A stretch of 64,000 nt of DNA from positions 1-64,000 of the forward strand of contig NZ_AYKT01000006.1 of assembly GCF_000496575.1 (NCBI RefSeq), given 5' to 3'. Positions 57,057 to 64,000 of the stretch are shown here, in pieces (positions within the stretch are counted from its first letter, which is position 1; each line of letters opens with the position of its first letter). The notes below the pieces were generated by a model. The model was given only the letters and a program-made list of their open reading frames with translations. It did not search any database and was not told the origin of the DNA. The stretch is from Geobacillus thermodenitrificans subsp. thermodenitrificans DSM 465 (GTDB taxonomy: Bacteria > Bacillota > Bacilli > Bacillales > Anoxybacillaceae). The translations under genes and the position numbers were made by a program.

Positions 57057-58223
57057 TTAAAACTCCCTTGCATAGCGGCGAGCGCGCTCAATGTTTTCTT
57101 TGATCAAGTCAATCCGATCTTGCCCGAATTGCTCAACGATCGCCGCCGCCACTTCCCAAGCGACGACCGCCTCGGCAACGACGCTTGCCGCCGGTACGGC
57201 GCAGCTGTCTGACCGCTCGATGCTCGCTGTAAACGGTTCTTTCGTGTCGATATCGACGCTTCCAAGCGGCTTGTACAACGTCGGAATCGGCTTCATCACC
57301 CCACGCACAACGATCGGCATCCCGGTCGTCATTCCGCCTTCAAAGCCGCCAGCTCGGTTCGTCCGGCGCGAAAACCCCTGTTCCGGGCTCCAAATGATTT
57401 CGTCGTGCACTTCGCTTCCCGGCCGGCGCGCCGCCTCAAATCCGATGCCGAACTCGACGCCTTTAAAGGCGTTAATGCTGACGATGGCAGCGGCAATTTT
57501 CGCATCGAGCTTCCGGTCATAATGAACATAGCTGCCAACTCCGGCCGGCACTCCTTCGACGATCACTTCGACGATGCCGCCGATCGAATCACCGTTTTTC
57601 TTCGCTAAGTCGATCGCTTCCATCATTTTTTGCCCTGCCTCCGGATCAAAACAGCGCACCGGGGATTCCTCTGTCACTTTTTGCAGCTCGTCAAGCGAGC
57701 GGTAATCGAGCTTCTCGGCACGCACGCCGCCAATTTCTAGCACATGTCCGGCGACGCGAATACCGACCTCTTCGAGCAGACGTTTCGCCACGGCCCCGGC
57801 GGCTACACGCACAGTCGTTTCCCTTGCCGACGAGCGCTCGAGCACGTTGCGCATATCGCGATGCCCGTATTTCAAGGCTCCATTTAAATCAGCATGCCCC
57901 GGGCGCGGGCGCGTTACTTTTCGCTTGACTTCGGTTTCATCATCAATCGGCTCAACAGCCATAATCGTTTGCCAATGTTGAAAATCACGGTTCTCAACAA
58001 CAAGCGCAATCGGCGAGCCGAGCGTTTTGCCATGGCGGACGCCGCCGACGATTTTGACCTCATCTTTTTCAATTTGCATGCGCCGGCCGCGTCCATACCC
58101 TTTTTGCCGGCGAGCGAGCTCTTTATTAATATGCTCGGCGCGCAGCTCGAGCCCCGCCGGCACCCCTTCTAAAATGGCCGTCAATTGTGGTCCATGCGAC
58201 TCCCCTGCCGTCAAATAACGCAT
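57057..58223 (-). CDS. aroC: Chorismate synthase
   Basis: Last step of the shikimate pathway, needs reduced FMN (named aroF in B. subtilis). 388 residues. Typical start [20 protein letters not shown], then [22 protein letters not shown] and the [19 protein letters not shown] block. First gene of aroC-aroB-aroH, with a promoter at 58264-58291. Confidence 0.96.
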   Translation of the reverse strand: MRYLTAGESHGPQLTAILEGVPAGLELRAEHINKELARRQKGYGRGRRMQIEKDEVKIVGGVRHGKTLGSPIALVVENRDFQHWQTIMAVEPIDDETEVKRKVTRPRPGHADLNGALKYGHRDMRNVLERSSARETTVRVAAGAVAKRLLEEVGIRVAGHVLEIGGVRAEKLDYRSLDELQKVTEESPVRCFDPEAGQKMMEAIDLAKKNGDSIGGIVEVIVEGVPAGVGSYVHYDRKLDAKIAAAIVSINAFKGVEFGIGFEAARRPGSEVHDEIIWSPEQGFSRRTNRAGGFEGGMTTGMPIVVRGVMKPIPTLYKPLGSVDIDTKEPFTASIERSDSCAVPAASVVAEAVVAWEVAAAIVEQFGQDRIDLIKENIERARRYAREF

Positions 58224-58263
58224 ATCTGTCTCTCCCTTCAGCTCTTTAACGCGTTTATGTAAA

Positions 58264-58291
58264 AATATATCATAAATTAAAAAAATGAAAA
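58264..58291 (-). promoter_or_regulatory. Promoter of aroC-aroB-aroH
   Basis: Minus-strand TTTTCA (58286-58291), 16-base spacer, TATATT (58264-58269), in a very AT-rich gap after the cheR terminator. Confidence 0.5.
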
Positions 58292-58303
58292 TAGTTTTTC
58301 TGT

Positions 58304-58325
58304 AAAAAAAGTGGGCAAAGCCCGC
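58304..58325 (-). terminator. Terminator after cheR
   Basis: GCGGGC-TTT-GCCCAC followed by T7 on the minus strand, starting at the cheR stop. The loop is only three bases. Confidence 0.75.
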
Positions 58326-59095
58326 TATGTTCTCCGATAAAAAAACGTCTCCTCGACTTCAAACCCGTACGAGCCGGGATTGAAAATTTGCTCCGTGCTG
58401 CCAACAAACAGCACACCGCCCGGCCGGAGCGCGTCACGGAATTTTGGATACAACGCCCGTTTCGCCTCTTCGGTGAAGTAAATGAGCACATTGCGGCAGA
58501 CAATCAAATCAAATGGCCCCGGAAACGGATCGGCGAGCAAATTATGTTTTTGAAACGTGACCGCTTGTTTCACCTTTTCGTCTATTTTATAATACTGTCC
58601 GTCTTTCGTAAAAAACTTTTTTTTCATTTCTTCCGGCAGCTCAGCGAGCGACCGTTCGCCGTATACCCCAAGACGCGCGCGAGCGAGCGCATTTTCATCA
58701 ATGTCAGTTGCCAACACCGACACACGGTGAAGCGGCAGGTATTTCGCAAGCACCATCGCGAGCGTATACGGTTCCTCGCCGGCCGAGCAAGCAGCACTCC
58801 ATACTCTTGGACGCGGATTTTCCGCCAACAACCGCGGCAAAATAATGCGCTCAAGCACGTCCCACCGCTTCGCGTTGCGGTAAAATTCTGACACGTTGAT
58901 CGTCATCCGGTCTAAACATTCATGCCATAGCACCGGGTTTTTTTCCATCTCCGCAAACAGTTCGGCAAAGCTGTTTAATCCTTTTTTTACATATAAAGAC
59001 GTTAAACGCCGCTTCATTTGTGCCTCTTTATACAATGAAAGATCAATACCGGTTTTTCGTTTCACTTTCGCAATAAATTGTGCATAATCATCCAT
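58325..59095 (-). CDS. cheR: Chemotaxis protein methyltransferase CheR
   Basis: Methylates glutamates of chemoreceptors with S-adenosylmethionine. 256 residues, as in B. subtilis. N-terminal helical domain (about 1-80, [20 protein letters not shown]), then the SAM fold with [20 protein letters not shown] and [11 protein letters not shown]. The ATG at 59095 follows GGGAGAGGGGG. No other chemotaxis genes nearby, the usual situation for this site in bacilli. Confidence 0.95.
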   Translation of the reverse strand: MDDYAQFIAKVKRKTGIDLSLYKEAQMKRRLTSLYVKKGLNSFAELFAEMEKNPVLWHECLDRMTINVSEFYRNAKRWDVLERIILPRLLAENPRPRVWSAACSAGEEPYTLAMVLAKYLPLHRVSVLATDIDENALARARLGVYGERSLAELPEEMKKKFFTKDGQYYKIDEKVKQAVTFQKHNLLADPFPGPFDLIVCRNVLIYFTEEAKRALYPKFRDALRPGGVLFVGSTEQIFNPGSYGFEVEETFFYRRT

Positions 59096-59140
59096 CGGTA
59101 CTGCCCCCTCTCCCGTTATCGTGTCGTCCTCATAAAATGG

Positions 59141-59166
59141 CAAAAACCGGCCAAGTTGTGGCCGGT
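59141..59166 (-). terminator. Terminator after ndk
   Basis: ACCGGCCA / TGGCCGGT with a five-base loop, followed by T5 on the minus strand. Confidence 0.88.
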
Positions 59167-59173
59167 CTTCACA

Positions 59174-59623
59174 TTAATATAGCCATTCGTTCATCAGTTT
59201 TGTATATGTAATGAGCTCTTCTTCTTTGAAGAACAAGTTGATCTCGCGTTCCGCGCTTTGCGGCGAATCGGAACCGTGAATGACGTTTTTGCCGACCGTC
59301 AAGCCGAAATCTCCGCGAATCGTCCCCGGTGCGGCGTCTTGTGGATTCGTTTTCCCCATCATTTGCCGGGCGGCAGCGATCACGTTTTCACCTTCCCACA
59401 CCATCGCGAATACCGGTCCGGACGTAATGAAATCAACAAGCTCGCCAAAAAACGGACGCTCTTTATGTTCGGCGTAATGCTGCTCAGCCAGCTCACGCGA
59501 CACTTGCATCAGCTTGGCGCCGACAAGCTGGAATCCCTTTTTTTCAAAGCGGGAGACAATTTCACCGATTAAATTGCGCTGAACCCCGTCTGGCTTTACC
59601 ATTAAAAATGTCCGTTCTTTCAT
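59174..59623 (-). CDS. ndk: Nucleoside diphosphate kinase
   Basis: Balances NTP pools. 149 residues. Catalytic His116 in NVIHGSDS, and [13 protein letters not shown] near the N-terminus. The ATG at 59623 follows AGGGGTGGAG. Downstream of hepT, closing the folE-to-ndk run. Confidence 0.96.
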   Translation of the reverse strand: MKERTFLMVKPDGVQRNLIGEIVSRFEKKGFQLVGAKLMQVSRELAEQHYAEHKERPFFGELVDFITSGPVFAMVWEGENVIAAARQMMGKTNPQDAAPGTIRGDFGLTVGKNVIHGSDSPQSAEREINLFFKEEELITYTKLMNEWLY

Positions 59624-59720
59624 TGACTCTCCACCCCTACTGTCGTATGTACTAGGAAACGGGTTCCCCTCATCATAGTACCATTGTTTCGCGTCATTGG
59701 CAATAATGTCCTTGAAAGCG

Positions 59721-60683
59721 TTAATAATCCCTTTTCCCGATGTAGAGGGCGAGATCATGCAACAAGGTGCGCGCCTTATTGGCGGGCAATTCACCGAGCA
59801 GACGGAGCGCTTTTTCGAGGTAGCGGTCGCTTAATGCGTACGACTGGTCAATGGCATCCGTTCGCTTAATGGCGGAAATGACAGCTGCCATCTCATCCGC
59901 ATTGGTTTCCGGGCTGACAGCGGTGATCGCCGCTTTCAACCGTTCATCACGAAGCGCGTACAGCACCGGGAGGGTGATGTTTCCTTGCAGCAAGTCGCTT
60001 CCCGCCGGCTTGCCCAATTGCTCTTCCGTGCCTGTAAAATCGAGGATATCATCCGTAATTTGAAACGACATGCCGACATAATGGCCAAACCAATACAGAC
60101 GTTTAGCCACCGATTCCGGGGCGCCAGCGGCCAGAGCGCCAAGCTGGCAGCTAGCAGCGATCAGCAGCGCCGTTTTCCGGCGGATGCGCCGCAAATACGT
60201 GCGGAGTGGTTGTTCAAACCAGTATTTGTCTTTAATTTGCTCAATTTCCCCGCGGCACACTTCGACAATCGTTTTCGCGAGTACTTGGTGAGCGCGTGGG
60301 TCGTCAAGTTCCGCCATCCGTTCGAGCGAACGGGCAAACAAATAATCGCCCGTGTACATGGCAAACCGATTGCTCCATTTCGCTTTGATCGTCGGTCGGC
60401 CGCGGCGCAAGTCGGCATCGTCGATCACATCGTCATGGACGAGCGATGCCATGTGAATGAGTTCGAGCGCTACAGCTACATGCTTGATCCGCTCGAGATC
60501 ATAATGGCCAAAGCGGGCGGCAAGCAAGACAAAAACGGGACGGATCCGCTTTCCGCCCGCCTGCAATAAATGCAGCGCCGCTTCCCCAAGCGGCCCATAT
60601 TCCGACTGAACCGTCCGCTCGAGCTCTTGTTCGACCGCCGCCAAATCCTTGCTTAAAAACGAATACATCGCCTTTAACTTCAT
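59721..60683 (-). CDS. hepT: Heptaprenyl diphosphate synthase component II
   Basis: Catalytic subunit making the C35 side chain of menaquinone-7. 320 residues, all-alpha prenyltransferase fold. First Asp-rich motif [12 protein letters not shown] (84-95), second [25 protein letters not shown] and KTA are also present. Works with HepS, encoded two genes upstream; menG lies between them, as in B. subtilis and B. stearothermophilus. Confidence 0.96.
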   Translation of the reverse strand: MKLKAMYSFLSKDLAAVEQELERTVQSEYGPLGEAALHLLQAGGKRIRPVFVLLAARFGHYDLERIKHVAVALELIHMASLVHDDVIDDADLRRGRPTIKAKWSNRFAMYTGDYLFARSLERMAELDDPRAHQVLAKTIVEVCRGEIEQIKDKYWFEQPLRTYLRRIRRKTALLIAASCQLGALAAGAPESVAKRLYWFGHYVGMSFQITDDILDFTGTEEQLGKPAGSDLLQGNITLPVLYALRDERLKAAITAVSPETNADEMAAVISAIKRTDAIDQSYALSDRYLEKALRLLGELPANKARTLLHDLALYIGKRDY

Positions 60684-60699
60684 GAATGTTCACCTTGAC

Positions 60700-61404
60700 T
60701 CATCGTTTGTAACCTAAATGCATCGCCGCCACGCCGAACGTGTACGGTTTGACCTCGACATCGACAAAGCCAGCGGCGCGAAACATTTCCGCCAGCTCAT
60801 CCCGCCCCGGGAACTCGCGCGCGGACTCTTGCAACCACGAATACTCCTCATAGCTTTTGGCCAATAGTTTGCCAAACAGCGGCATAATAAACCGGAAATA
60901 AAAATAGTAAAGCTGGCGGAAGCCAAATAGCGTCGGCTGCGACGTTTCCAAACAGACAGTCATGCCGCCCGGTTTCGTGACCCGGTGCATTTCTTTCAGC
61001 ACCGTCATATAATCAGGGACGTTGCGCAAGCCGAAACCAATGGTCACGTAATCGAACGAATTGTCAGGAAACGGCAGCTGCATGGCGTTGCCATGAATGA
61101 GCTTCACATTGTGCAAGCTGCGCTCTTTCACCTTTTGCTCGCCGACTTTTAACATGTTTTCGCTGAAATCGAGGCCATACACTTCCCCCTCTGGCCCGAC
61201 CGCCTCGGCTAAGGCGATCGCCCAGTCGGCCGTCCCGCAGCAAACATCGAGCGCTTTTTTCCCTTTTTGCACATTCATCCGTCGCATCACGTCTTCGCGC
61301 CATTTTAAATGGCGACGGAAGCTGATGACGGAGTTCATCCGATCATAATGAGTGGAGATTTTTTCAAACACACGATGAACTCGCTCTTCCTTTGATTGAT
61401 GCAT
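60700..61404 (-). CDS. menG: Demethylmenaquinone methyltransferase
   Basis: Last step of menaquinone synthesis (UbiE/MenG family, menH in older B. subtilis naming). 234 residues. SAM motif [19 protein letters not shown], then GLDFSENML and [12 protein letters not shown]. Two ATG codons in tandem; the second (61404) gives better spacing from AAGGG and the 234-residue length. Confidence 0.96.
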   Translation of the reverse strand: MHQSKEERVHRVFEKISTHYDRMNSVISFRRHLKWREDVMRRMNVQKGKKALDVCCGTADWAIALAEAVGPEGEVYGLDFSENMLKVGEQKVKERSLHNVKLIHGNAMQLPFPDNSFDYVTIGFGLRNVPDYMTVLKEMHRVTKPGGMTVCLETSQPTLFGFRQLYYFYFRFIMPLFGKLLAKSYEEYSWLQESAREFPGRDELAEMFRAAGFVDVEVKPYTFGVAAMHLGYKR

Positions 61405-61408
61405 CATT

Positions 61409-62200
61409 CTACCCTTCTTCCACCGTCTTTTTGGCGATGGCTGAAAATCCACCGGAAAGCTCAGTCACGCGGAGCGCCAGCACGTCGTTTGGCAGCAATT
61501 TCGCCGTGAACAAAGCTTCTTTGCAATGGTCGATATAGCGGTTGCAAAGGCGAAGCAAATACCGTTGTTGCTCGTTCGTCAGCACCTTCGCCCGCGGGAA
61601 TGCGATATGCGCCATTTGCTCAAAGAGCACTGACGTCCCAGTGCCGACGAACGATTCCCGTTCTTGAAGCAGACGCCGCAGCAATAAGTAATGGTACGCA
61701 AACTGCCCCCACTGCGGCACTGCCATGCGATCGGCAAGTTTTGCAAGCAACGCTGATTCGATCGTGCCGACCGCTGCAAATAGCGTCTCGATCCGCTCCG
61801 AGCTTTTTTCATAAAGACGTACTTTTTGTTCGTTAATGTCGCGGATCGCTTCGGCGAACAAACGGATGAGCGCGATATCGCCAGAACGCGCCAACAACTC
61901 GTAATACAGTCCGCTGTACAAATCGCCGGCGAGGACGATAAGCTGCCGCGTCTTCAAATCATCGCCGCTATCTGTTACCTCATCATGGGTATCAAGGGCG
62001 ATCTGCACGAGCATCATGGCGATGATATACCGATCCGATTCATTCGGCGCCGCTGGAGCATCAGCAAACATCGACAGCGCCAACAGCAACCGGTCTTCAT
62101 CGACAGCCGGCGCCGGCACATGCTCGCGCAAATATGAATGATTAAGCAGCCGTTCAATTTGTTCCTTCAATGACGCCAATTTCACCATGATGTCATTCAC
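61409..62200 (-). CDS. hepS: Heptaprenyl diphosphate synthase component I
   Basis: Non-catalytic partner needed for chain-length control. About 263 residues, helical, no Asp-rich motifs; [20 protein letters not shown] and VLAGDYFSG-like [16 protein letters not shown] are conserved. GTG start at 62200 ([11 protein letters not shown]) aligns with B. subtilis HepS; an ATG at 62188 is the alternative. First of hepS-menG-hepT with a promoter just upstream. Confidence 0.9.
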   Translation of the reverse strand: MNDIMVKLASLKEQIERLLNHSYLREHVPAPAVDEDRLLLALSMFADAPAAPNESDRYIIAMMLVQIALDTHDEVTDSGDDLKTRQLIVLAGDLYSGLYYELLARSGDIALIRLFAEAIRDINEQKVRLYEKSSERIETLFAAVGTIESALLAKLADRMAVPQWGQFAYHYLLLRRLLQERESFVGTGTSVLFEQMAHIAFPRAKVLTNEQQRYLLRLCNRYIDHCKEALFTAKLLPNDVLALRVTELSGGFSAIAKKTVEEG

Positions 62201-62249
62201 ACGAATCACCCTTGTCCCCGAGAAATATCCGCACCGCAATGACGGACTC

Positions 62250-62258
62250 ATTATAACA
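62250..62258 (-). promoter_or_regulatory. hepS extended -10 promoter
   Basis: Minus-strand TGTTATAAT (TG-n-TATAAT, -10 hexamer at 62250-62255). A TCTAG/CTAGA hairpin (62277-62290) lies between mtrB and this promoter. Confidence 0.6.
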
Positions 62259-62301
62259 CAATTTTGTCGAAAACGCTCTAGTTTGCTAGAAATTTGCGCG
62301 G

Positions 62302-62526
62302 TTACTTTTTCCCTTCCGATTCGATTGCGCCATGGCGCGTTTGAATATACGCCTTACCTCTCACTTTAATGGCTGACGTATGTTCTGTAAACTGGGCGAT
62401 CAGCACTTCACCTTTATCGAGTTTTTCCGAATGATGAAACCTCGTATCCGCGCCGCGCGTCAGCCCAATGACGTTCACTCCGTCTTCGAGCGCTTTAATG
62501 ACGACAAAATCGCTGTTCGTATACAT
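62302..62526 (-). CDS. mtrB: trp RNA-binding attenuation protein (TRAP)
   Basis: Eleven-subunit ring that binds tryptophan and then GAG/TAG repeats in RNA. 74 residues counting from the second of two tandem ATGs. The sequence [20 protein letters not shown] with the Trp-binding loop [20 protein letters not shown] and the RNA-binding [13 protein letters not shown] matches the B. stearothermophilus protein as I remember it, apart from Ala instead of Val before IESEGKK. AAGGAGG lies upstream. Its target is at 55465-55524. Confidence 0.97.
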   Translation of the reverse strand: MYTNSDFVVIKALEDGVNVIGLTRGADTRFHHSEKLDKGEVLIAQFTEHTSAIKVRGKAYIQTRHGAIESEGKK

Positions 62527-62538
62527 CATTTGCCCTCC

Positions 62539-63105
62539 TTACGCTTTAATTAACGAAAGCACTTCGGACCGAGCGTTGGCGTCTGTTTCAAACACACCAC
62601 GCACCGCCGTTGTGACTGTTTTCGCCCCCGGTTTCTTTACGCCGCGCATCGTCATACACATATGCTCCGCCTCAACGACAACCATGACTCCGTGCGGCTC
62701 GAGCGCTTCGACGATTGAATCGGCCACTGTCGCCGTGATGCGCTCTTGCAACTGCGGACGGCGCGCCACCGCTTCGACAGCCCGGGCAAGTTTGCTCAAC
62801 CCGGTCACTTTTCCTTCGCGCGGAATATAAGCGACATGAGCGACGCCGAAAAACGGCACTAAATGGTGTTCGCACATCGAATAAAACGGAATGTCTTTAA
62901 CAAGCACGAGCTCCTCATGTTCCTCGCTGAATACGGTTTGAAAATGCTGCTTCGGGTCTTCCCGAAGCCCGGCGAACACCTCAGCATACATTTTTGCCAC
63001 CCGTTTTGGTGTATCAATAAGCCCTTCACGGTTCGGATCTTCGCCGATCGCTTCCAAGATGAGGCGGACCGCATATTCAATTTGTTCATAATTGATCTCT
63101 GACAT
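62539..63105 (-). CDS. folE: GTP cyclohydrolase I
   Basis: First step of folate synthesis (mtrA in the mtrAB operon). 188 residues. Zn ligands in [14 protein letters not shown] and the later Cys in [30 protein letters not shown] is the family signature. The ATG at 63105 follows GGAGG at 11 bases. mtrB follows after nine bases. Confidence 0.96.
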   Translation of the reverse strand: MSEINYEQIEYAVRLILEAIGEDPNREGLIDTPKRVAKMYAEVFAGLREDPKQHFQTVFSEEHEELVLVKDIPFYSMCEHHLVPFFGVAHVAYIPREGKVTGLSKLARAVEAVARRPQLQERITATVADSIVEALEPHGVMVVVEAEHMCMTMRGVKKPGAKTVTTAVRGVFETDANARSEVLSLIKA

Positions 63106-63148
63106 ACAAACAACATCCTCCTGCGTCATAAAAGCTGCATGTAATCCG

Positions 63149-63157
63149 ATTCTAGCA
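63149..63157 (-). promoter_or_regulatory. folE-mtrB extended -10 promoter
   Basis: Minus-strand TGCTAGAAT (TG-n-TAGAAT, -10 at 63149-63154) just after the hbs terminator, with a T-rich -35 region. Confidence 0.55.
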
Positions 63158-63174
63158 TAGGGAGCGAAAAAAAA

Positions 63175-63207
63175 CAAAAAAGAAGGGCAGTTGATCACCT
63201 GCCCTTC
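63175..63207 (-). terminator. Terminator after hbs
   Basis: GAAGGGCAG / CTGCCCTTC with an eight-base loop, followed by T6 on the minus strand. Confidence 0.88.
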
Positions 63208-63238
63208 CCTCCTAAGCTCCTGCTTCGGCTATGTAGGC

Positions 63239-63511
63239 TTATTTTACAGCATCTTTTAATGCTTTGCCTGGTTTGAATGCAGGAACTTTGCTTGCCGGAA
63301 TTTCCATTTCTTCACCCGTTTGCGGGTTGCGTCCTTTCCGGGCAGCGCGCTCGCGCACTTCAAAGTTCCCAAAGCCGATTAATTGCACTTTATCGCCTTT
63401 TCGCAACGCTTCTGTAATCGAGTCAAATACCGCATCAACGGCTTTTGTTGCATCTTTTTTGGAAAGACCGCTTGTTTCAGCTACTGCGTTGATCAATTCC
63501 GTCTTGTTCAT
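63239..63511 (-). CDS. hbs: DNA-binding protein HU
   Basis: Essential nucleoid protein, 90 residues, [20 protein letters not shown], with the DNA-binding arm [20 protein letters not shown]. It matches the well-known thermostable HU of B. stearothermophilus in length and pattern. GGAGGTG lies seven bases before the ATG. Confidence 0.97.
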   Translation of the reverse strand: MNKTELINAVAETSGLSKKDATKAVDAVFDSITEALRKGDKVQLIGFGNFEVRERAARKGRNPQTGEEMEIPASKVPAFKPGKALKDAVK

Positions 63512-64000
63512 GCCATTCACCTCCTCCCAAGGGAGCTCATCTTGTTTACTACCATTTGTGCACACTTTTCTGCTTTTCTATACATAGACATTAACAGCTT
63601 TGGCGGCGAAAAGGTTGGCGCACGCAAGAATAAGCGCTGCACCCACGTAGCCAATGATTCTGTTTTCATTCAGAACGACTGACAGAAAATGCGCCCGTAC
63701 CCGCCGCCGATCGAGGCGTCCCCTTGACAGTTCAGGCGCCACCTGCCTCTTCAAGATGAGGCGGAAGGAGCGACGGAACTGCCTTCGTTCCGCCAAGATG
63801 CGGTGACATGCCTAATCTTAACCAATTTATCGCGATAATTCAACATCTTTTTCGCCAAAGCGGCCAATTTTAGGCATATTTCACCAAAACAATGATTTCA
63901 GATAAAAGATTACCATAACGCCATGCGCATAATCAAGTGCCAATCCTGATTTCTCAAGGGTTTCAGCGATTTTTTTCTCCTATGAAAGATTAATGGCGAA
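63512..64000 (-). promoter_or_regulatory. Gene-free region upstream of hbs
   Basis: No convincing gene. A frame ending at 63578 (minus strand) encodes a hydrophobic tail YVGAALILACANLFAAKAVN but has only a TTG start without a ribosome site. GGCGGAA and TTCCGCC, with an inner GGAAC/GTTCC, make a nested inverted repeat around 63760-63795. Beyond 63800 the DNA becomes AT-rich. spoIVA follows hbs upstream in B. subtilis but does not appear before position 64000. TATAGA near 63580 could be an hbs -10. Confidence 0.4.

Noticed and set aside
63578-63796. Minus-strand frame with a hydrophobic tail upstream of hbs
   Set aside because: Only a TTG start, no ribosome site, and no conserved gene is expected here; left as an unexplained stretch.

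Overview
This is a contiguous chromosomal segment from a thermophilic Firmicute, almost certainly Geobacillus (G. stearothermophilus / kaustophilus group). The evidence is a B. subtilis-like gene order, strong AGGAGG-type ribosome binding sites, GC-rich codon usage, a 74-residue TRAP protein that matches my memory of the B. stearothermophilus protein almost exactly, and a 729-residue GH36 alpha-galactosidase of the AgaN/AgaA type. No tRNA, insertion sequence, prophage, CRISPR array or plasmid-type gene was seen.

Layout. 1-300: tandem promoters and leader of a probable rRNA operon that leaves the window on the minus strand. 585-1383: a small unknown protein and an Hsp20 chaperone. 1400-9420: galactose/alpha-galactoside block (galKETR, an EcsC-family gene, agaN) with candidate LacI-type operators. 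9521-14171: glpD and its antiterminator gene glpP, with the GlpP-type terminator in the glpD leader, preceded by a small gene and an OmpR/HisKA two-component pair. 14398-18100: small genes, several sporulation- or ypp-type, separated by hairpin terminators.

18117-63511: a long block in the same order as the B. subtilis recU-ponA to hbs region: recU, ponA | ypoC, nth, dnaD, asnS, aspB, ypmB, ypmA, dinG | panDCB | birA, cca, bshA, bshB1, mgsA, dapB, ypjD | ypjC (opposite strand) | ypjB, ypjA | qcrCBA | ypiF, ypiB, ypiA | aromatic supraoperon aroA(aroE)-tyrA-hisC-trpABFCDE-aroH-aroB-aroC(aroF) | cheR | ndk, hepT, menG, hepS, mtrB, folE(mtrA), hbs. Minus-strand genes are listed left to right, so transcription runs right to left.

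How it works together. Galactosides are cut by AgaN and galactose enters the Leloir pathway under GalR. Glycerol-3-phosphate oxidation is controlled by GlpP antitermination. Chorismate made by AroC/AroB/AroA feeds TrpEDCFBA and, through AroH, TyrA and HisC. Tryptophan is sensed by TRAP (mtrB, in this window), which binds GAG/TAG triplets in the trpE leader. HepS/HepT and MenG make menaquinone, which feeds the QcrABC menaquinol:cytochrome c reductase.

Most of the window is ordinary housekeeping DNA. I do not see a convincing new multi-gene system. The best leads are RNA or DNA scale: a structured terminator-bearing leader before panBCD, a 12-unit repeat and apparent frameshifted tail in ponA, a perfect palindrome on the ypjC promoter, duplicated sequence around the ypmA start site, a structured gap inside the trp operon, and several small unassigned genes.
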